Of a DNA stretch of 43,827 nucleotides, positions 7,033 through 16,710 are shown piece after piece (position 1 is the first letter of the stretch; each line of letters opens with the position of its first letter). Source of the DNA: Planctomycetota bacterium (GTDB lineage: Bacteria > Planctomycetota > MHYJ01 > JACQXL01 > JACQZI01); contig JACQZI010000005.1 of assembly GCA_016207825.1 (NCBI GenBank), positions 65,122 to 108,948 of the forward strand, written 5' to 3'. A program made the position numbers and the translations under genes. The notes beneath the pieces were generated by a model. The model saw nothing but the letters and a program-made list of their open reading frames with translations. It did no database searches and was not told the DNA's origin.

Positions 7033-8259
7033 TCACCTCTCTTCTTCGTGCTTTTCTTCAGGCGGATTTTTAATTTTCTCAAAAACCTTTTGTAGTTGCG
7101 TCAGTTTCTCATCAAACTCTTCAGCCATATTTTCGTCATCGGATTCCATTATCTTCCAAAGGACAACAACATCCTGTATAATCTCCGATATGGTCTTATA
7201 TTTAATAAGACCGGGGTTAGAGGAAATATCCAAAAGCACCTTATTGAGGGCGTCCTTTTCCTTTTCAAACCAATCATGCCATTCTTCAGAATTAACGGAC
7301 TTATTTTGCCCGATGATTTCCTTTTGGATAAACGCAAAGTGGTTTTCGATAATGCTAATCTGCTCAATAATAACTTTTTTATTACCCATTTCAATTCCCA
7401 GTTGAATAAATTCCGCCTCGAAATCTGTTTTTATCTTTTCTATAGTTTTGAGCACGAACTCATATTTATCGCTTGAAACCCGCTCGCCTGCTGAAAGAGT
7501 CTTATCACATAATTCGGAAAGCATTTCAAGCTCTTGGACGAAAGCCCCGATAAAAACTTTACCTTTGAGTACACTATTAAACGCATTAAGAGGGTCAATC
7601 AACATGGTCCGGTCTGATATGGCTGAAAGTTCCTTATGGAATCCTATTAAGTACTCACGCCATGCGTTTTTATCAACCGTTTTTAATGTTATCTGGTTAT
7701 GGAACGCTTCACTGATTGACTGAAAAACGGATTTTAAGGCATCGGCATTATCTCGGATGGCCTTTTCAGACTGCTTGATTTCTTTTAACATATCATCGTC
7801 CGTCCCCCGACAAAGCTTTATTTCCTGTTTAAGCCCTTCGGGATTATCTCCAATTATCGCTTTCACTTCCTTGTATTGTTTCGCCGGATCAAAAGTAACC
7901 GTAATAACATAAGTGCCTGAATTCAATTTTCCCCGAAATGGGCCGAACTCCGCCTGATATACCCCTTTGTCAATTTTATATTTTTTCAGCTCGACCATTC
8001 TTTTATCGGTTTCTTGCCCGGAACAAGACGGAATATAATAAAAAAACAAAGTGATAACGGACGAATCCGGCAAATTTGTTTTACCATTTATTTTAACCAG
8101 GCTTTTTTGTTCAGTCTCATAATAAACAATCTCCGGCGTTCCTGATTTCAGGTAAAAACCCTGCTTTTCCGGAAGAAATTCCTGCGATTCAGCCAGGAAA
8201 TTATAACACGCCGATAAGATAACAACTAAGCAACTAATAATCATAATTACTCGCAACAT
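7033..8259 (-). CDS. Predicted lipoprotein, beta domain plus helical domain, unknown function
   Basis: A 408-residue protein I do not recognise. The N-terminus MLRVIMIISCLVVILSAC is a lipoprotein signal with lipobox LSAC. A probable beta-sandwich domain follows (about residues 45-145, containing KINGKTNLPDSS and GTYVITVTFDP), then a long helical part rich in Lys and Glu that probably forms helical bundles or coiled coils. The layout, and the phrase 'G-K/E-TNLP', match the neighbouring 447-residue protein, so the two are probably distant paralogues. It lies 2 bp after that gene and is the last gene of a run that starts with a GspK-like pseudopilin, which suggests an envelope assembly role. It ends 7 bp from the convergent C26 gene. 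Confidence 0.8.
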   Translation of the reverse strand: MLRVIMIISCLVVILSACYNFLAESQEFLPEKQGFYLKSGTPEIVYYETEQKSLVKINGKTNLPDSSVITLFFYYIPSCSGQETDKRMVELKKYKIDKGVYQAEFGPFRGKLNSGTYVITVTFDPAKQYKEVKAIIGDNPEGLKQEIKLCRGTDDDMLKEIKQSEKAIRDNADALKSVFQSISEAFHNQITLKTVDKNAWREYLIGFHKELSAISDRTMLIDPLNAFNSVLKGKVFIGAFVQELEMLSELCDKTLSAGERVSSDKYEFVLKTIEKIKTDFEAEFIQLGIEMGNKKVIIEQISIIENHFAFIQKEIIGQNKSVNSEEWHDWFEKEKDALNKVLLDISSNPGLIKYKTISEIIQDVVVLWKIMESDDENMAEEFDEKLTQLQKVFEKIKNPPEEKHEEER

Positions 8260-8261
8260 AT

Positions 8262-9605
8262 TTATTTCAAAAGGAAGTCTTTTGTTTTCTGGTTAATGAA
8301 ATTGATGAGTTCGTTAATATCCGCTTCTATTTTTTGGTTATCCGGATTTATCAGTTTTGAATCTAATTTATCTATCAGCATCAAAGAAAACTCTATCGTA
8401 TATGCTAATTGCTTATAACTTTCTTTCTTGGGATCCTTATCAGGCGGTATTTCCAGAAAGAGAGAAAGATCGGCATAGGTTTTCATTTCCAGTATTAATC
8501 CGTTGAGATATTTTACGAGCGCGAATTTAAAATCTGCCCAAGTTTCGTTTCCTTTTTCCTTATCTTTAAGGCATTTCCCGTAAACCGAGCCGGTTTCATA
8601 TATCCGGGCAATAAGGTCACGGCTGATTCTCAACAAAACTTCGCTTTCAAGCAAATCTATTTGCTGAATCTTGCGTTCATCAGATAATTTAAACGGCTCA
8701 ACCAAATACGCCGGCAAAGGAATACCCTTCAGTACGTTTTTAGCATCAAAAGCCGCCCGGCGGTATCCCCGATAATAGTCCAGTATTTGATTAGTTGTCT
8801 GATAAATATTGGATGCTGTCCCGAAGCACACCCCTTCTTCTTTCAGGCTTGCAATCATTTTATTAATTTTAGCCAACCATTCTTTTTCCCAAGCCAGCCA
8901 ATCGTTTGAAAGCGCATCAAATATTTCCTCCTTGTTTTTAATACCGAATACCTTTTTTAGATTCTCTTCGATTGCACTATCGCCCTGTTTCATTTTTTCT
9001 ATATCGTATACCTTATCCATCAACTGCTGGTAAAGCTCCTTATGCTCGTTTATCAAACCGATAAAAGCAATTACCGATTTCTGCCTTATATTAGGGATGT
9101 TTGTAGACAAAACATTTATCAGGTGGTAATCACCCAGCTGATTAAGGGAATCTTCGGAAAAGTTTTCTGCGATCAGCACATCTTTAGGTTGGTCGGGGAA
9201 GAGTCTAATTTTAACCTCATAATATTCGGCATTAAAAGAAAGCTTAAAACCGGCAAACCGGACGAAATACTGCCCATCATTATTTACGCTAACCTTTAGC
9301 ATATCAATCAGTTGAACATTATCCGGCTGGTTAAGCAGTGAAATCCCGCCCTTCAATTCCACCTGCAACAAGGTGTTGGCCGGCAGGTTGGTTTCACCGC
9401 GCACAAAGATACTTTCGGCACCTTGTTCTTCAACCAATTGTGTTTCTGTTTTCAGAAACGCCTTTTTTTTATCCTCCTCGTCTTTCTTAAAATCTGCGAT
9501 ATCGGCTTCTTCAGCAAATAGCCGGCGTTGTTCATATAAAACCGCCGTTAAAACAACGGTTAAAACCAAAATCATATAAATAAACAGAATGTTTTTATTC
9601 TTCAT
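8262..9605 (-). CDS. Membrane-anchored envelope protein, unknown function, paralogue-like to its downstream neighbour
   Basis: A 447-residue protein with one N-terminal membrane segment (IYMILVLTVVLTAVLY), probably an uncleaved anchor with the rest in the periplasm. Residues about 55-160 look like a beta domain (FVRGETNLPANTLLQVEL; GQYFVRFAGFKLSFNAEYY), and the remainder is almost all helical. The TNLP phrase and the order of parts repeat in the next gene. No known family comes to mind. Its ATG overlaps the TGA of the GspK-like gene in an ATGA junction, so it is very probably translated together with it. The context suggests a type II secretion or pilus-like accessory role; this is inference only. 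Confidence 0.8.
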   Translation of the reverse strand: MKNKNILFIYMILVLTVVLTAVLYEQRRLFAEEADIADFKKDEEDKKKAFLKTETQLVEEQGAESIFVRGETNLPANTLLQVELKGGISLLNQPDNVQLIDMLKVSVNNDGQYFVRFAGFKLSFNAEYYEVKIRLFPDQPKDVLIAENFSEDSLNQLGDYHLINVLSTNIPNIRQKSVIAFIGLINEHKELYQQLMDKVYDIEKMKQGDSAIEENLKKVFGIKNKEEIFDALSNDWLAWEKEWLAKINKMIASLKEEGVCFGTASNIYQTTNQILDYYRGYRRAAFDAKNVLKGIPLPAYLVEPFKLSDERKIQQIDLLESEVLLRISRDLIARIYETGSVYGKCLKDKEKGNETWADFKFALVKYLNGLILEMKTYADLSLFLEIPPDKDPKKESYKQLAYTIEFSLMLIDKLDSKLINPDNQKIEADINELINFINQKTKDFLLK

Positions 9606-12600
9606 GGCAACACATAAGACTCACATATTTGCGGCGATGATTTTATAAAAGTTATGGATATATCATCAAAAACAGGGCTTGTCAAAAGCGGGCTCAACAC
9701 ATCGCCGCGCAATCCCCGGAAAATCACTTTGTATTTAACCGATTCGGAAGGGTTTTGTCTCCAAGGTATTTCAAACCTGGCTTTTTCGGGATCGGACATG
9801 ATTTCTGAAATCGTGCTCCCCCTCTCATCGAAAAACTGTATCCCAATCGGCGCGGATGCTTGTTCCGCATCTGACGGGAAATAAGAGGTCCAGTCAACGC
9901 GGCATTTAATAAAGCCAGGATTATCTTTCTTCAATGCGTTTTCATCAGTATCGCCAATCTCTTTTGCCGCAACAAGAATCCCCGGTATATCAACGGGACC
10001 GGAGGTAAAAACTCCTTCTTCCCTATAATAACGGCCTTCATGAAATTCTCCGAGTATAAACTCTTTCGCATCTGGCACAGTTCTATGTATCTGGATAGCA
10101 ATCTCATCAAAGGTGGCATCCGCCGGAATATTCCAAAAAGGGGCATCGGCACGCTCCCCTAATCTAATCAGATTATCCCTTGAAAAATCAATATACTCGC
10201 TGATATAAGGTGGATATTTTTCCTGGCTTGTTCCAATATATTTTCCTATGTCCCGACCGTTAATGCAAAATGCGGTTATATCCGAAGGTGTCAATTTAGT
10301 TTCCCTTATCCTTCCTTCACCCTTGCACCGAGGACAAATAATTACGTTTGATAGCCAATCGATTTTTCCTTTACCGTTACAATTCGGACAATTATAACTC
10401 CATATTCTAGGGGGAGGATTGGTATCCCATGCAATTCCTATATGAATCCACCCCTTCCCGCGGTTGGATTCCAAGGGGTTACTAAAAATATACTCAGCCA
10501 CCTTATCGCCTTTTCTTTTATCCACATCCCACATCCAAATAGCCTGCGGACCAGGAGAAAACCTTAATCCTTTCCATCCACGGGGCTGGTAATTCGAAGG
10601 AATCAAAAACAGGCTGAAAAGGTTCTGCGTTTCATCACTTTTTGATAAACTAAAGATAATCTGCGGCTTGGCTGATTTGGCAAAATAAGCCGGTTTTACC
10701 CAAAAACTAACCGTCCCGCGAAACCGTTTTTCCCCAAATAAATTACGGTGAATAAAAGCATCAACCAGATTATTTTCCGCTTTATACGAAGGACACGACA
10801 TCAATTCTGAATATATTCCATCAGGATAAAGCAAACCGGCCGTAGCATTTTCCGCGGCAAATAGAGACTTCTCTTCATTGTCAAATACCGAAACTCCCGT
10901 TCCTTCAACGGCAGACGGGTTTCCCGCACTGTAATCCGCTTTTAAAGTGCCGTCAAAATGATTCCGGAAAGTAAGCAACTCGTTGCGTTCCTTGTTGCGG
11001 GAGCGGTTTTGGGTCGTCGCACGCATAATCTGCCCATCAGCAACACACTGTTCCTGGTAATCACCGATATCGGGCTCCGGGTAAAGCTGCAAGGTTTTAT
11101 TATGGTGCGTGAACTCATTTTTTCCGGAGCGGGAAATCACCCCATGCGAAAAATCTTGCTGGGTAGTTTCGTAATGGTTTTCGAATAATTTAACCACCTG
11201 CCGTATTTTCTGCAATCCGGTAACATTAAAATCGCCTTCTCCTTTCTCCGCACTCTCTATCGGGTTTGCAACAGACCTTATAACAATCCCTGTTGATTCT
11301 ATTTCAAAATAACCTTGGGGCTGGAAGCAAAATTCTGTTGTATAAACATTTAAATCTGATTTATCGATAACCCGTAAAACTAATTCATTGGGATTAAAAT
11401 CATTAAGCATAGTGTTAGGATTCGCACTGGCTTTGATAAGATCCGCTTTTGCCCGGGCTATTTCGTATTCTTCCGAACTTTCGATTGAACCAAAAACACC
11501 TTCTTCCAACAAACGGTCGCAAAACCTGTTAAAATCCGTCCATGAAAAGAAAGGCCGCACCTGCCGTTCCTTCATAATCAATTCAGCCAGCCTGGAGGTT
11601 AATTTATAATCAATGCCCGCTTCTTTAATTACCCCTATTTTAAGGCCTTCCCCCGCCTCATAATTGAATTTATCAAGAGGCTCTCCCTCTTCATCGGATA
11701 ATTCCGGATTAACAACACCTGACTGGGCAATATAAGACCCGTTAAGACCCAATAAAACAGCCATTAATACAGGTTTTGGGGCTGTGTTGATATTTACCGG
11801 AACCCTCGGCTCTGTTTCCAACAGGCCGGGATTTAACCGGCTGATTCCGGTAATATTCTCGCCATGCTTCGGCTGACCCAAGCGTTTAGAAAATGGTTTT
11901 GGTTTTATCACCTTTATGTTAGGCTGTCCCCAAACAGTAATATACGGCTCTATCCTGCGGTATTCTTTTTCCGTAAGCATTTCTTTTAATTCTTCTTTTA
12001 TGGAAAATGATTTATTGGAAAGTTTCTCCCTGCCGGCAAAAATCCGGTCGCCTAATTCGCTGTCTACATCAAGGATTTTTCCCAGGTTATTTAACAGCTG
12101 AAGAAACCCTTCACCCCGCCCGTTTATATATATCTGACCGCTTGTATCGATGATTTTTAAAACATATAAATCACTGACATCACCTTCAAGGCGCGGAATG
12201 ATGCCCGAACACCCGATAGTTTTACCCTGTATTTTCTGGGTTTTGCCCGAGGCAAAAGAAGGAGCTAACGCCAGTTCGCCCGGGCATTCAATAATATCAA
12301 GCTGCTTGTTTTTATTCTGATCCTCTTCCTTGTCGAGCTGATTGTTATGATTATAATCCTCTCCCCAGTAAAACCACGGGGTATTGTTATCATTGATAAA
12401 ATAAACATAAGGATTGTTTTGGAATTCTATAAGAGCTCTTTCGATACCCGCCTGTGCCAAGAATTTAGCCCTGAACTGGTCGATATAAGCAGAGTGGCTA
12501 ACCCCCTGGACACGGTTTAATATCCAAAAGACCACCATCATCAAGCCTAGAACCACCAAAAACCCTAGCAATAAGACAACGGATTGTCCTTTCTCTTTTG

Positions 12601-12637
12601 AATTCTGTCCGGCAAACCGGCGGATTGATAAATTCAT
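9602..12637 (-). CDS. Giant GspK-like type II secretion pseudopilin with LamG-like region and CxxCxGxG motifs
   Basis: A 1011-residue protein, about three times the size of typical GspK. The N-terminus KGQSVVLLLGFLVVLGLMMV is a prepilin-like segment with Gly before the hydrophobic stretch and no Glu at +5, as in GspK. Around residues 85-110 is a Ca-binding-like Asp/Asn ladder (DYNHNNQLDKEE, DQNKNKQLD). The GspK helix-hairpin-helix phrase VNINTAPKPVLMAVLLG follows near residue 280. The C-terminal half looks like a concanavalin/LamG fold (GTVSFWVKPAYF) and carries two CxxCxGxG motifs at Cys750/753 and Cys768/771, a pattern best known from DnaJ zinc fingers. No Shine-Dalgarno is seen at the ATG. 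No other gsp genes are in the window. Confidence 0.82.
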   Translation of the reverse strand: MNLSIRRFAGQNSKEKGQSVVLLLGFLVVLGLMMVVFWILNRVQGVSHSAYIDQFRAKFLAQAGIERALIEFQNNPYVYFINDNNTPWFYWGEDYNHNNQLDKEEDQNKNKQLDIIECPGELALAPSFASGKTQKIQGKTIGCSGIIPRLEGDVSDLYVLKIIDTSGQIYINGRGEGFLQLLNNLGKILDVDSELGDRIFAGREKLSNKSFSIKEELKEMLTEKEYRRIEPYITVWGQPNIKVIKPKPFSKRLGQPKHGENITGISRLNPGLLETEPRVPVNINTAPKPVLMAVLLGLNGSYIAQSGVVNPELSDEEGEPLDKFNYEAGEGLKIGVIKEAGIDYKLTSRLAELIMKERQVRPFFSWTDFNRFCDRLLEEGVFGSIESSEEYEIARAKADLIKASANPNTMLNDFNPNELVLRVIDKSDLNVYTTEFCFQPQGYFEIESTGIVIRSVANPIESAEKGEGDFNVTGLQKIRQVVKLFENHYETTQQDFSHGVISRSGKNEFTHHNKTLQLYPEPDIGDYQEQCVADGQIMRATTQNRSRNKERNELLTFRNHFDGTLKADYSAGNPSAVEGTGVSVFDNEEKSLFAAENATAGLLYPDGIYSELMSCPSYKAENNLVDAFIHRNLFGEKRFRGTVSFWVKPAYFAKSAKPQIIFSLSKSDETQNLFSLFLIPSNYQPRGWKGLRFSPGPQAIWMWDVDKRKGDKVAEYIFSNPLESNRGKGWIHIGIAWDTNPPPRIWSYNCPNCNGKGKIDWLSNVIICPRCKGEGRIRETKLTPSDITAFCINGRDIGKYIGTSQEKYPPYISEYIDFSRDNLIRLGERADAPFWNIPADATFDEIAIQIHRTVPDAKEFILGEFHEGRYYREEGVFTSGPVDIPGILVAAKEIGDTDENALKKDNPGFIKCRVDWTSYFPSDAEQASAPIGIQFFDERGSTISEIMSDPEKARFEIPWRQNPSESVKYKVIFRGLRGDVLSPLLTSPVFDDISITFIKSSPQICESYVLP

Positions 12638-12689
12638 AAATCTGACAAAGTGAAAATGTCTAATTGCTCAAAACCGCAATTTTAAATCA

Positions 12690-14057
12690 TTACCATTTCG
12701 GAGGGGGCTCTCGAACCGCAAAAACATATCCGTCAGCAGTCCCTAAATATATGATTGATTCATTCGGGTCAACGGCCCTGAAAGGAAAATCTCGAAGCGA
12801 ATATTTATCAAGAATATCGCCTTTTTCTATATCAAGGGAATATAAAGTAATATCGTCCTTGCCCAGGATATAAACACCAGCCAAACCGAACAACATATAC
12901 TTTTTGCCATCGGCGAATTTCCATCTTAATTTATAAGAGCCGGCTAAATCCGGTGCGTTAACCAGAAGGCTGTAAAAATCTTCTTTCTTATCAGTCCTGA
13001 AGAAAAGCGTTTTCTCGATAATTACATCCGCTCCCTTAACAATACGTCTGGCGCCTATGTAAGGAGTCGAAGATATTGGCAATCCCGTTTCGTATTTCCA
13101 CCTGAGCGTCCCTGTATTACGGTCAATCGCATACATAGCATAATCCGTGCTGCCCACATAAATAATATCGCCGTCTATCAATATATCAGACCTGATTGCC
13201 TGCTCGGTCTTATAATCCCAGATTTTTGCGCCTGTATCCGCGTTAAAGGCATAAACCTTGCCGTTATCACAGGCAAAATATATGGCAGGGCTTTCGTAAT
13301 AAATATGGCTGACAACGGAACCGTCTAATTTCAACCAGTCGCGTTCGAATTTCTTGCTGACGTCAAAGTAATATACCCGGTCAAAATCAATTGAACTTAT
13401 ATAAACAATAGTGCCGGAAGCGGTCGGCCCGCCTTTTGGGACAAAATCCAGCCTCTTTCGCCATAACACATCGCCGCTCCAACGGTCTAAACAATACAAT
13501 AATCCCTCGGAAATATAATACGCCACATCCTGGCTATATATGCTTTTAAGCACTTCATTAGCACTGCGCAAGCTTTCTTTTAATCCGTTAATTTTATTCT
13601 CATCGCGATCTGAAGAAATCTCTGCATCATCCAGTTGCTTTTTCAGATCTCTAATACGGACCTTTAGCGACTCCTGCTTTTGAGAAAGGCCTGTTATGTC
13701 GCAAGGAGGGAAATTAAGAGGCGTGGCCAGATTAAGCACCCATTGCGGTCGACCGATATCTGTGGTGAATGCCCTAAGTTTAGCTTTATCTGTTTCAATA
13801 TAAAGCATTGTCCCGATAAGAGTTATGTTCTTGATGCCCTCATCGGAAGTAGTAGCTTCCCATAATATATCCTTAAAAGGAAGCGTGCCGGTAATGATTT
13901 CCCGGTAGTGTTTAATACGCTCGATACGTTTCTGGACAACGACCCCATTATTATCCGGGATCTTTTCCCCGTTTGTGTTTTGAACACGGCAACTGTTGAA
14001 AAGCAGTAACAATCCCAAGAAAACCGTTACAAATAAAAACCATTTCTTCTTTTGCAT
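12690..14057 (-). CDS. PQQ-repeat beta-propeller lipoprotein (BamB-like fold)
   Basis: A 455-residue lipoprotein with signal MQKKKWFLFVTVFLGLLLLF and lipobox FNSC. Several PQQ/quinoprotein-type blades are visible: WSGDVLWRKRLDF, NADTGAKIWDYKTEQAI, YVGSTDYAMYAIDRNTGTLR and YLGTADGYVFAV. A coiled-coil stretch (about residues 120-165, KVRIRDLKKQLDDAE onwards) is inserted between the first blades, which is unusual for BamB-type propellers. Such proteins mostly act as protein-interaction scaffolds at the outer membrane; no enzymatic residues are evident. It lies 50 bp after topA and 52 bp before the GspK-like gene, on the same strand, and may belong with the secretion-like cluster. Confidence 0.85.
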   Translation of the reverse strand: MQKKKWFLFVTVFLGLLLLFNSCRVQNTNGEKIPDNNGVVVQKRIERIKHYREIITGTLPFKDILWEATTSDEGIKNITLIGTMLYIETDKAKLRAFTTDIGRPQWVLNLATPLNFPPCDITGLSQKQESLKVRIRDLKKQLDDAEISSDRDENKINGLKESLRSANEVLKSIYSQDVAYYISEGLLYCLDRWSGDVLWRKRLDFVPKGGPTASGTIVYISSIDFDRVYYFDVSKKFERDWLKLDGSVVSHIYYESPAIYFACDNGKVYAFNADTGAKIWDYKTEQAIRSDILIDGDIIYVGSTDYAMYAIDRNTGTLRWKYETGLPISSTPYIGARRIVKGADVIIEKTLFFRTDKKEDFYSLLVNAPDLAGSYKLRWKFADGKKYMLFGLAGVYILGKDDITLYSLDIEKGDILDKYSLRDFPFRAVDPNESIIYLGTADGYVFAVREPPPKW

Positions 14058-14107
14058 ACAACAATAATATACCTCAATCCTTCCCTATATGCAAATAATT
14101 TTGTGCT

Positions 14108-16237
14108 CTATTCGCCTATCGTTTCCTTTTCCGGCTCAACCGCCGGTTCGGCCTGCTTTTTCAATGATTTCGTAGTCTTGCATTCCGGATAGCCTGAACA
14201 GGCCATAAAACGCCAGCCTTTGCGGCTGCGTTTTATCACCATCGGCTTACCGCATTTCTCGCAAACTTCTCCTGTAGACTGGGTTTCAACCTTGGGTTTA
14301 AGAGATACAATGTTCTTACATTCAGGATATCCCGAACAGGCAAGAAACTTGCCGAAACGCCCCCACCGTTCAACCAACGGTTTTCCGCATTTATCGCATT
14401 TTTCGCCGGTTGCACTTTCTTTGCCCTTCGACGATGCCATTTCCAAAGTCGCCTTTTCCAGGTCACGTTTGAACAGCCTGTAAAAAGCCTTCAGCAAAGA
14501 AATCCAATCTGAACGCTCTTCTTCTATCGCGTCCAGCCTCTTTTCCATCTGAGAAGTAAACTTTGTGTTAAGAATATCCGTAAAATAAGGAATCAGCTTT
14601 TCGGTCACGAGTATCCCCAATTCGGTCGCCACCAGTTGCCTCCCGGCTTTTTGGACATAGCCCCTGTCCTGGATGGTGGAAATAATCGGGGCGTAAGTGG
14701 ATGGCCGTCCGATGCCGAATTTCTCCAGCGCCTTAACCAGGCTCGCCTCGTTATAACGCGGCGACGGCTGGGTAAAGTTGGCAGCCGGGAAAAGCTTCAT
14801 CAATAAAACCTTTTCGCCGCCTTTCATTTCCGGGAGAAGCTGCTCCTCAGGTTCGTATAATGCCAGGAAACCTTTTGAAACCAATCGCCTTTCGTCCACC
14901 CTGAAAACGCATTTATTTACATCCATCTTATCAGCCGTTGGCTGGGCTTCCCCGGAAATAATATTCACATCAAGCGGCAACGGCTTCTTTAAAGCCGCTT
15001 CTATCTCGATTGTCTTATTTCTCCAATGGCCCGGCTTCATCTGGGTGGCGACAAACCGCTTCCAGATAAGATTATAAAGCTTGTATTGCTCCGGCGTCAG
15101 GTATCCTTTTATCTCAGAAGGCATTTGACTGACATAAGTCGGCCGGATAGCCTCGTGCGCATCCTGCGCGCCCTTACGCGATTTATAATGGCGCGGCGTT
15201 TTAAAGACCTCGCTTTTGCCGTATTTCTTGGAGATAAAATCACGGCATTCCTTGATGGCAATCTCGCTGACCCTGACCGCATCGGTCCTCATATAGGTAA
15301 TCAGCGCCACCGGCTCGCCTTCGATATCCACGCCTTCATAAAGCTGCTGGGCGACTATCATGGTTTTCTTGGTGGAAAATCCCATTTGCGTCGAGGCCTG
15401 CTGCTGCAGGGTGCTCGTGATAAAAGGAGGTGGCGGCTGTTGATTATTCTCCCGCTCCCTGATATTCGCAACCTTAAAATCTGTCGCCTCAAGAGCGCTG
15501 ACTAAATTCCTTGCGTTGGCTTCATTCGGGATAAAAACCTCGGTTGAATCATCAGAGGGACTCCCGACCTGCTTATCGTCTATTTTATAAAGAGCTGCCT
15601 CAAAAGGCTTCTCATCATCTTCTTTTATCTTAAAATCTCCGCTGATTTTCCAGTATTCCTGCGGCTTGAAATCGCCTATTTCCTTTTCCCGCTCGACCAG
15701 CAATCTGACCGCCACGGATTGGACACGACCCGCAGAAAGCCCGCGTGCAACCTTGCGCCAGAGGAGCGGCGAAAGCTTGTAGCCGACAATCCTGTCCAGG
15801 AAACGCCTGGCCTGCTGGGCATTGACCAGGCTCATGGAAATTTGGCGTGTTTTCTTAAAGGCATCCAAAACCGCCTGGGGCGTAATTTCGTTAAAAGTAA
15901 CGCGTTCCACCCTCTCCGGCGCCAGCTCCAGCCCTTCCATCAAATGCCAGGCAATCGCCTCGCCCTCGCGGTCCGGGTCGGTCGCCAGGTAAACCTTATC
16001 CACCTCGGCGAGCGAACTTCTCAATTCGCTTATTACCTTATCGCGCGATTCCATCAGCTGGTATTTCGGCTTAAAATCCTTCTTTATATTTATCCCAAAG
16101 CCCTTCTTCGGAAGGTCGCGGATATGGCCGTAGGACGCCTTGATTTCAAAGTTATCGCCCAATATCTTGGAAAGCGTTTTTACCTTTGCAGGAGACTCAA
16201 CGATGACCAAAGATTTCTTTTTGCTGCTTTTCTTCAT
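14108..16237 (-). CDS. topA: DNA topoisomerase I (type IA)
   Basis: A 709-residue enzyme that relaxes negative supercoils. The Toprim domain opens with SLVIVESPAKVKTLSKIL (Glu14) and contains the acidic block YLATDPDREGEAIAWHL. The catalytic tyrosine is Tyr315 in TYMRTDAVRVSE, close to Tyr319 of E. coli TopA. SAGRVQSVAVRLL and GIGRPSTYAPII are also family hallmarks. Two C-terminal four-Cys zinc ribbons are present (CDKCGKPL...CSGYPEC and CEKCGKPM...CSGYPEC), then a short Glu-rich tail. The ATG overlaps the TGA of the upstream osmC-like gene (ATGA), so translation is probably coupled. Confidence 0.97.
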   Translation of the reverse strand: MKKSSKKKSLVIVESPAKVKTLSKILGDNFEIKASYGHIRDLPKKGFGINIKKDFKPKYQLMESRDKVISELRSSLAEVDKVYLATDPDREGEAIAWHLMEGLELAPERVERVTFNEITPQAVLDAFKKTRQISMSLVNAQQARRFLDRIVGYKLSPLLWRKVARGLSAGRVQSVAVRLLVEREKEIGDFKPQEYWKISGDFKIKEDDEKPFEAALYKIDDKQVGSPSDDSTEVFIPNEANARNLVSALEATDFKVANIRERENNQQPPPPFITSTLQQQASTQMGFSTKKTMIVAQQLYEGVDIEGEPVALITYMRTDAVRVSEIAIKECRDFISKKYGKSEVFKTPRHYKSRKGAQDAHEAIRPTYVSQMPSEIKGYLTPEQYKLYNLIWKRFVATQMKPGHWRNKTIEIEAALKKPLPLDVNIISGEAQPTADKMDVNKCVFRVDERRLVSKGFLALYEPEEQLLPEMKGGEKVLLMKLFPAANFTQPSPRYNEASLVKALEKFGIGRPSTYAPIISTIQDRGYVQKAGRQLVATELGILVTEKLIPYFTDILNTKFTSQMEKRLDAIEEERSDWISLLKAFYRLFKRDLEKATLEMASSKGKESATGEKCDKCGKPLVERWGRFGKFLACSGYPECKNIVSLKPKVETQSTGEVCEKCGKPMVIKRSRKGWRFMACSGYPECKTTKSLKKQAEPAVEPEKETIGE

Positions 16238-16623
16238 ATTATTATATTAATCTCCGGCGTTTGCATTATCGTATTATGAACCATACACTTTTCCGCCTGC
16301 TCATGCAAACCTTTCTTATGTTCTTCCGGACAGCCGCCGGGCAAAGATATCGTCGCGTCAATCATATCAATCCTGGCAGGCGGATTGGTTGATTTTGCCC
16401 AAGTCATGGACACCTTCATCCCTTCATAAGGAATCTTGTGCTTTTGGCAATACCAGACGGCATAAACGCCAATGCACGTCCCAAGTGAAGCGATGAAAAG
16501 CTCGGGAGGGGTCGGTCCCTCGTCCTTGCCGCCCTGCTCTTTAGGCTGGTCAACAATGATATTATGGCCGCGGACGGATACATCAAACCTAATCCCGCCT
16601 TTGTAACTGACATTCATTTCCAT
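16234..16623 (-). CDS. OsmC/Ohr-family protein
   Basis: A 129-residue protein of the OsmC/Ohr superfamily, typically thiol-dependent peroxidases. The two redox cysteines are in LGTCIGVYA and EKCMVHNTI, at the expected relative positions. PTPPELFIASLGTC is the typical helix preceding the first Cys. The subgroup (OsmC, Ohr or YhfA-like) cannot be fixed from sequence alone. The start at 16623 has only a weak AAAGG about 11 nt away; Met3 is an alternative. The stop overlaps the topA start by 4 bp. Pairing with topA in one operon is unusual, and no functional link is obvious. Confidence 0.88.
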   Translation of the reverse strand: MEMNVSYKGGIRFDVSVRGHNIIVDQPKEQGGKDEGPTPPELFIASLGTCIGVYAVWYCQKHKIPYEGMKVSMTWAKSTNPPARIDMIDATISLPGGCPEEHKKGLHEQAEKCMVHNTIMQTPEINIII

Positions 16624-16660
16624 AATCAGAAGACCTTTCTTATAGTAAGCAGATTAATCC

Positions 16661-16695
16661 GTGTATCCTTCGGACACTCCGCGTCCTCAGGACGC
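16661..16695 (-). other. Two tandem stem-loops between rluD-type gene and osmC-like gene
   Basis: GCGTCC and GGACGC (16681-16695) form a perfect 6-bp stem with a 3-nt loop. Next to it GTGTATCC/GGACAC (16661-16677) forms a second, imperfect one. There is no T-run on the minus strand, so these are not classical Rho-independent terminators. They may be mRNA processing or stabilising elements, or dispersed repeats. The adjoining 'attaatccgtgt' resembles the repeat wording at 31100-31169. Confidence 0.4.
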
Positions 16696-16710
16696 ACCGC
16701 AAACTATCTT

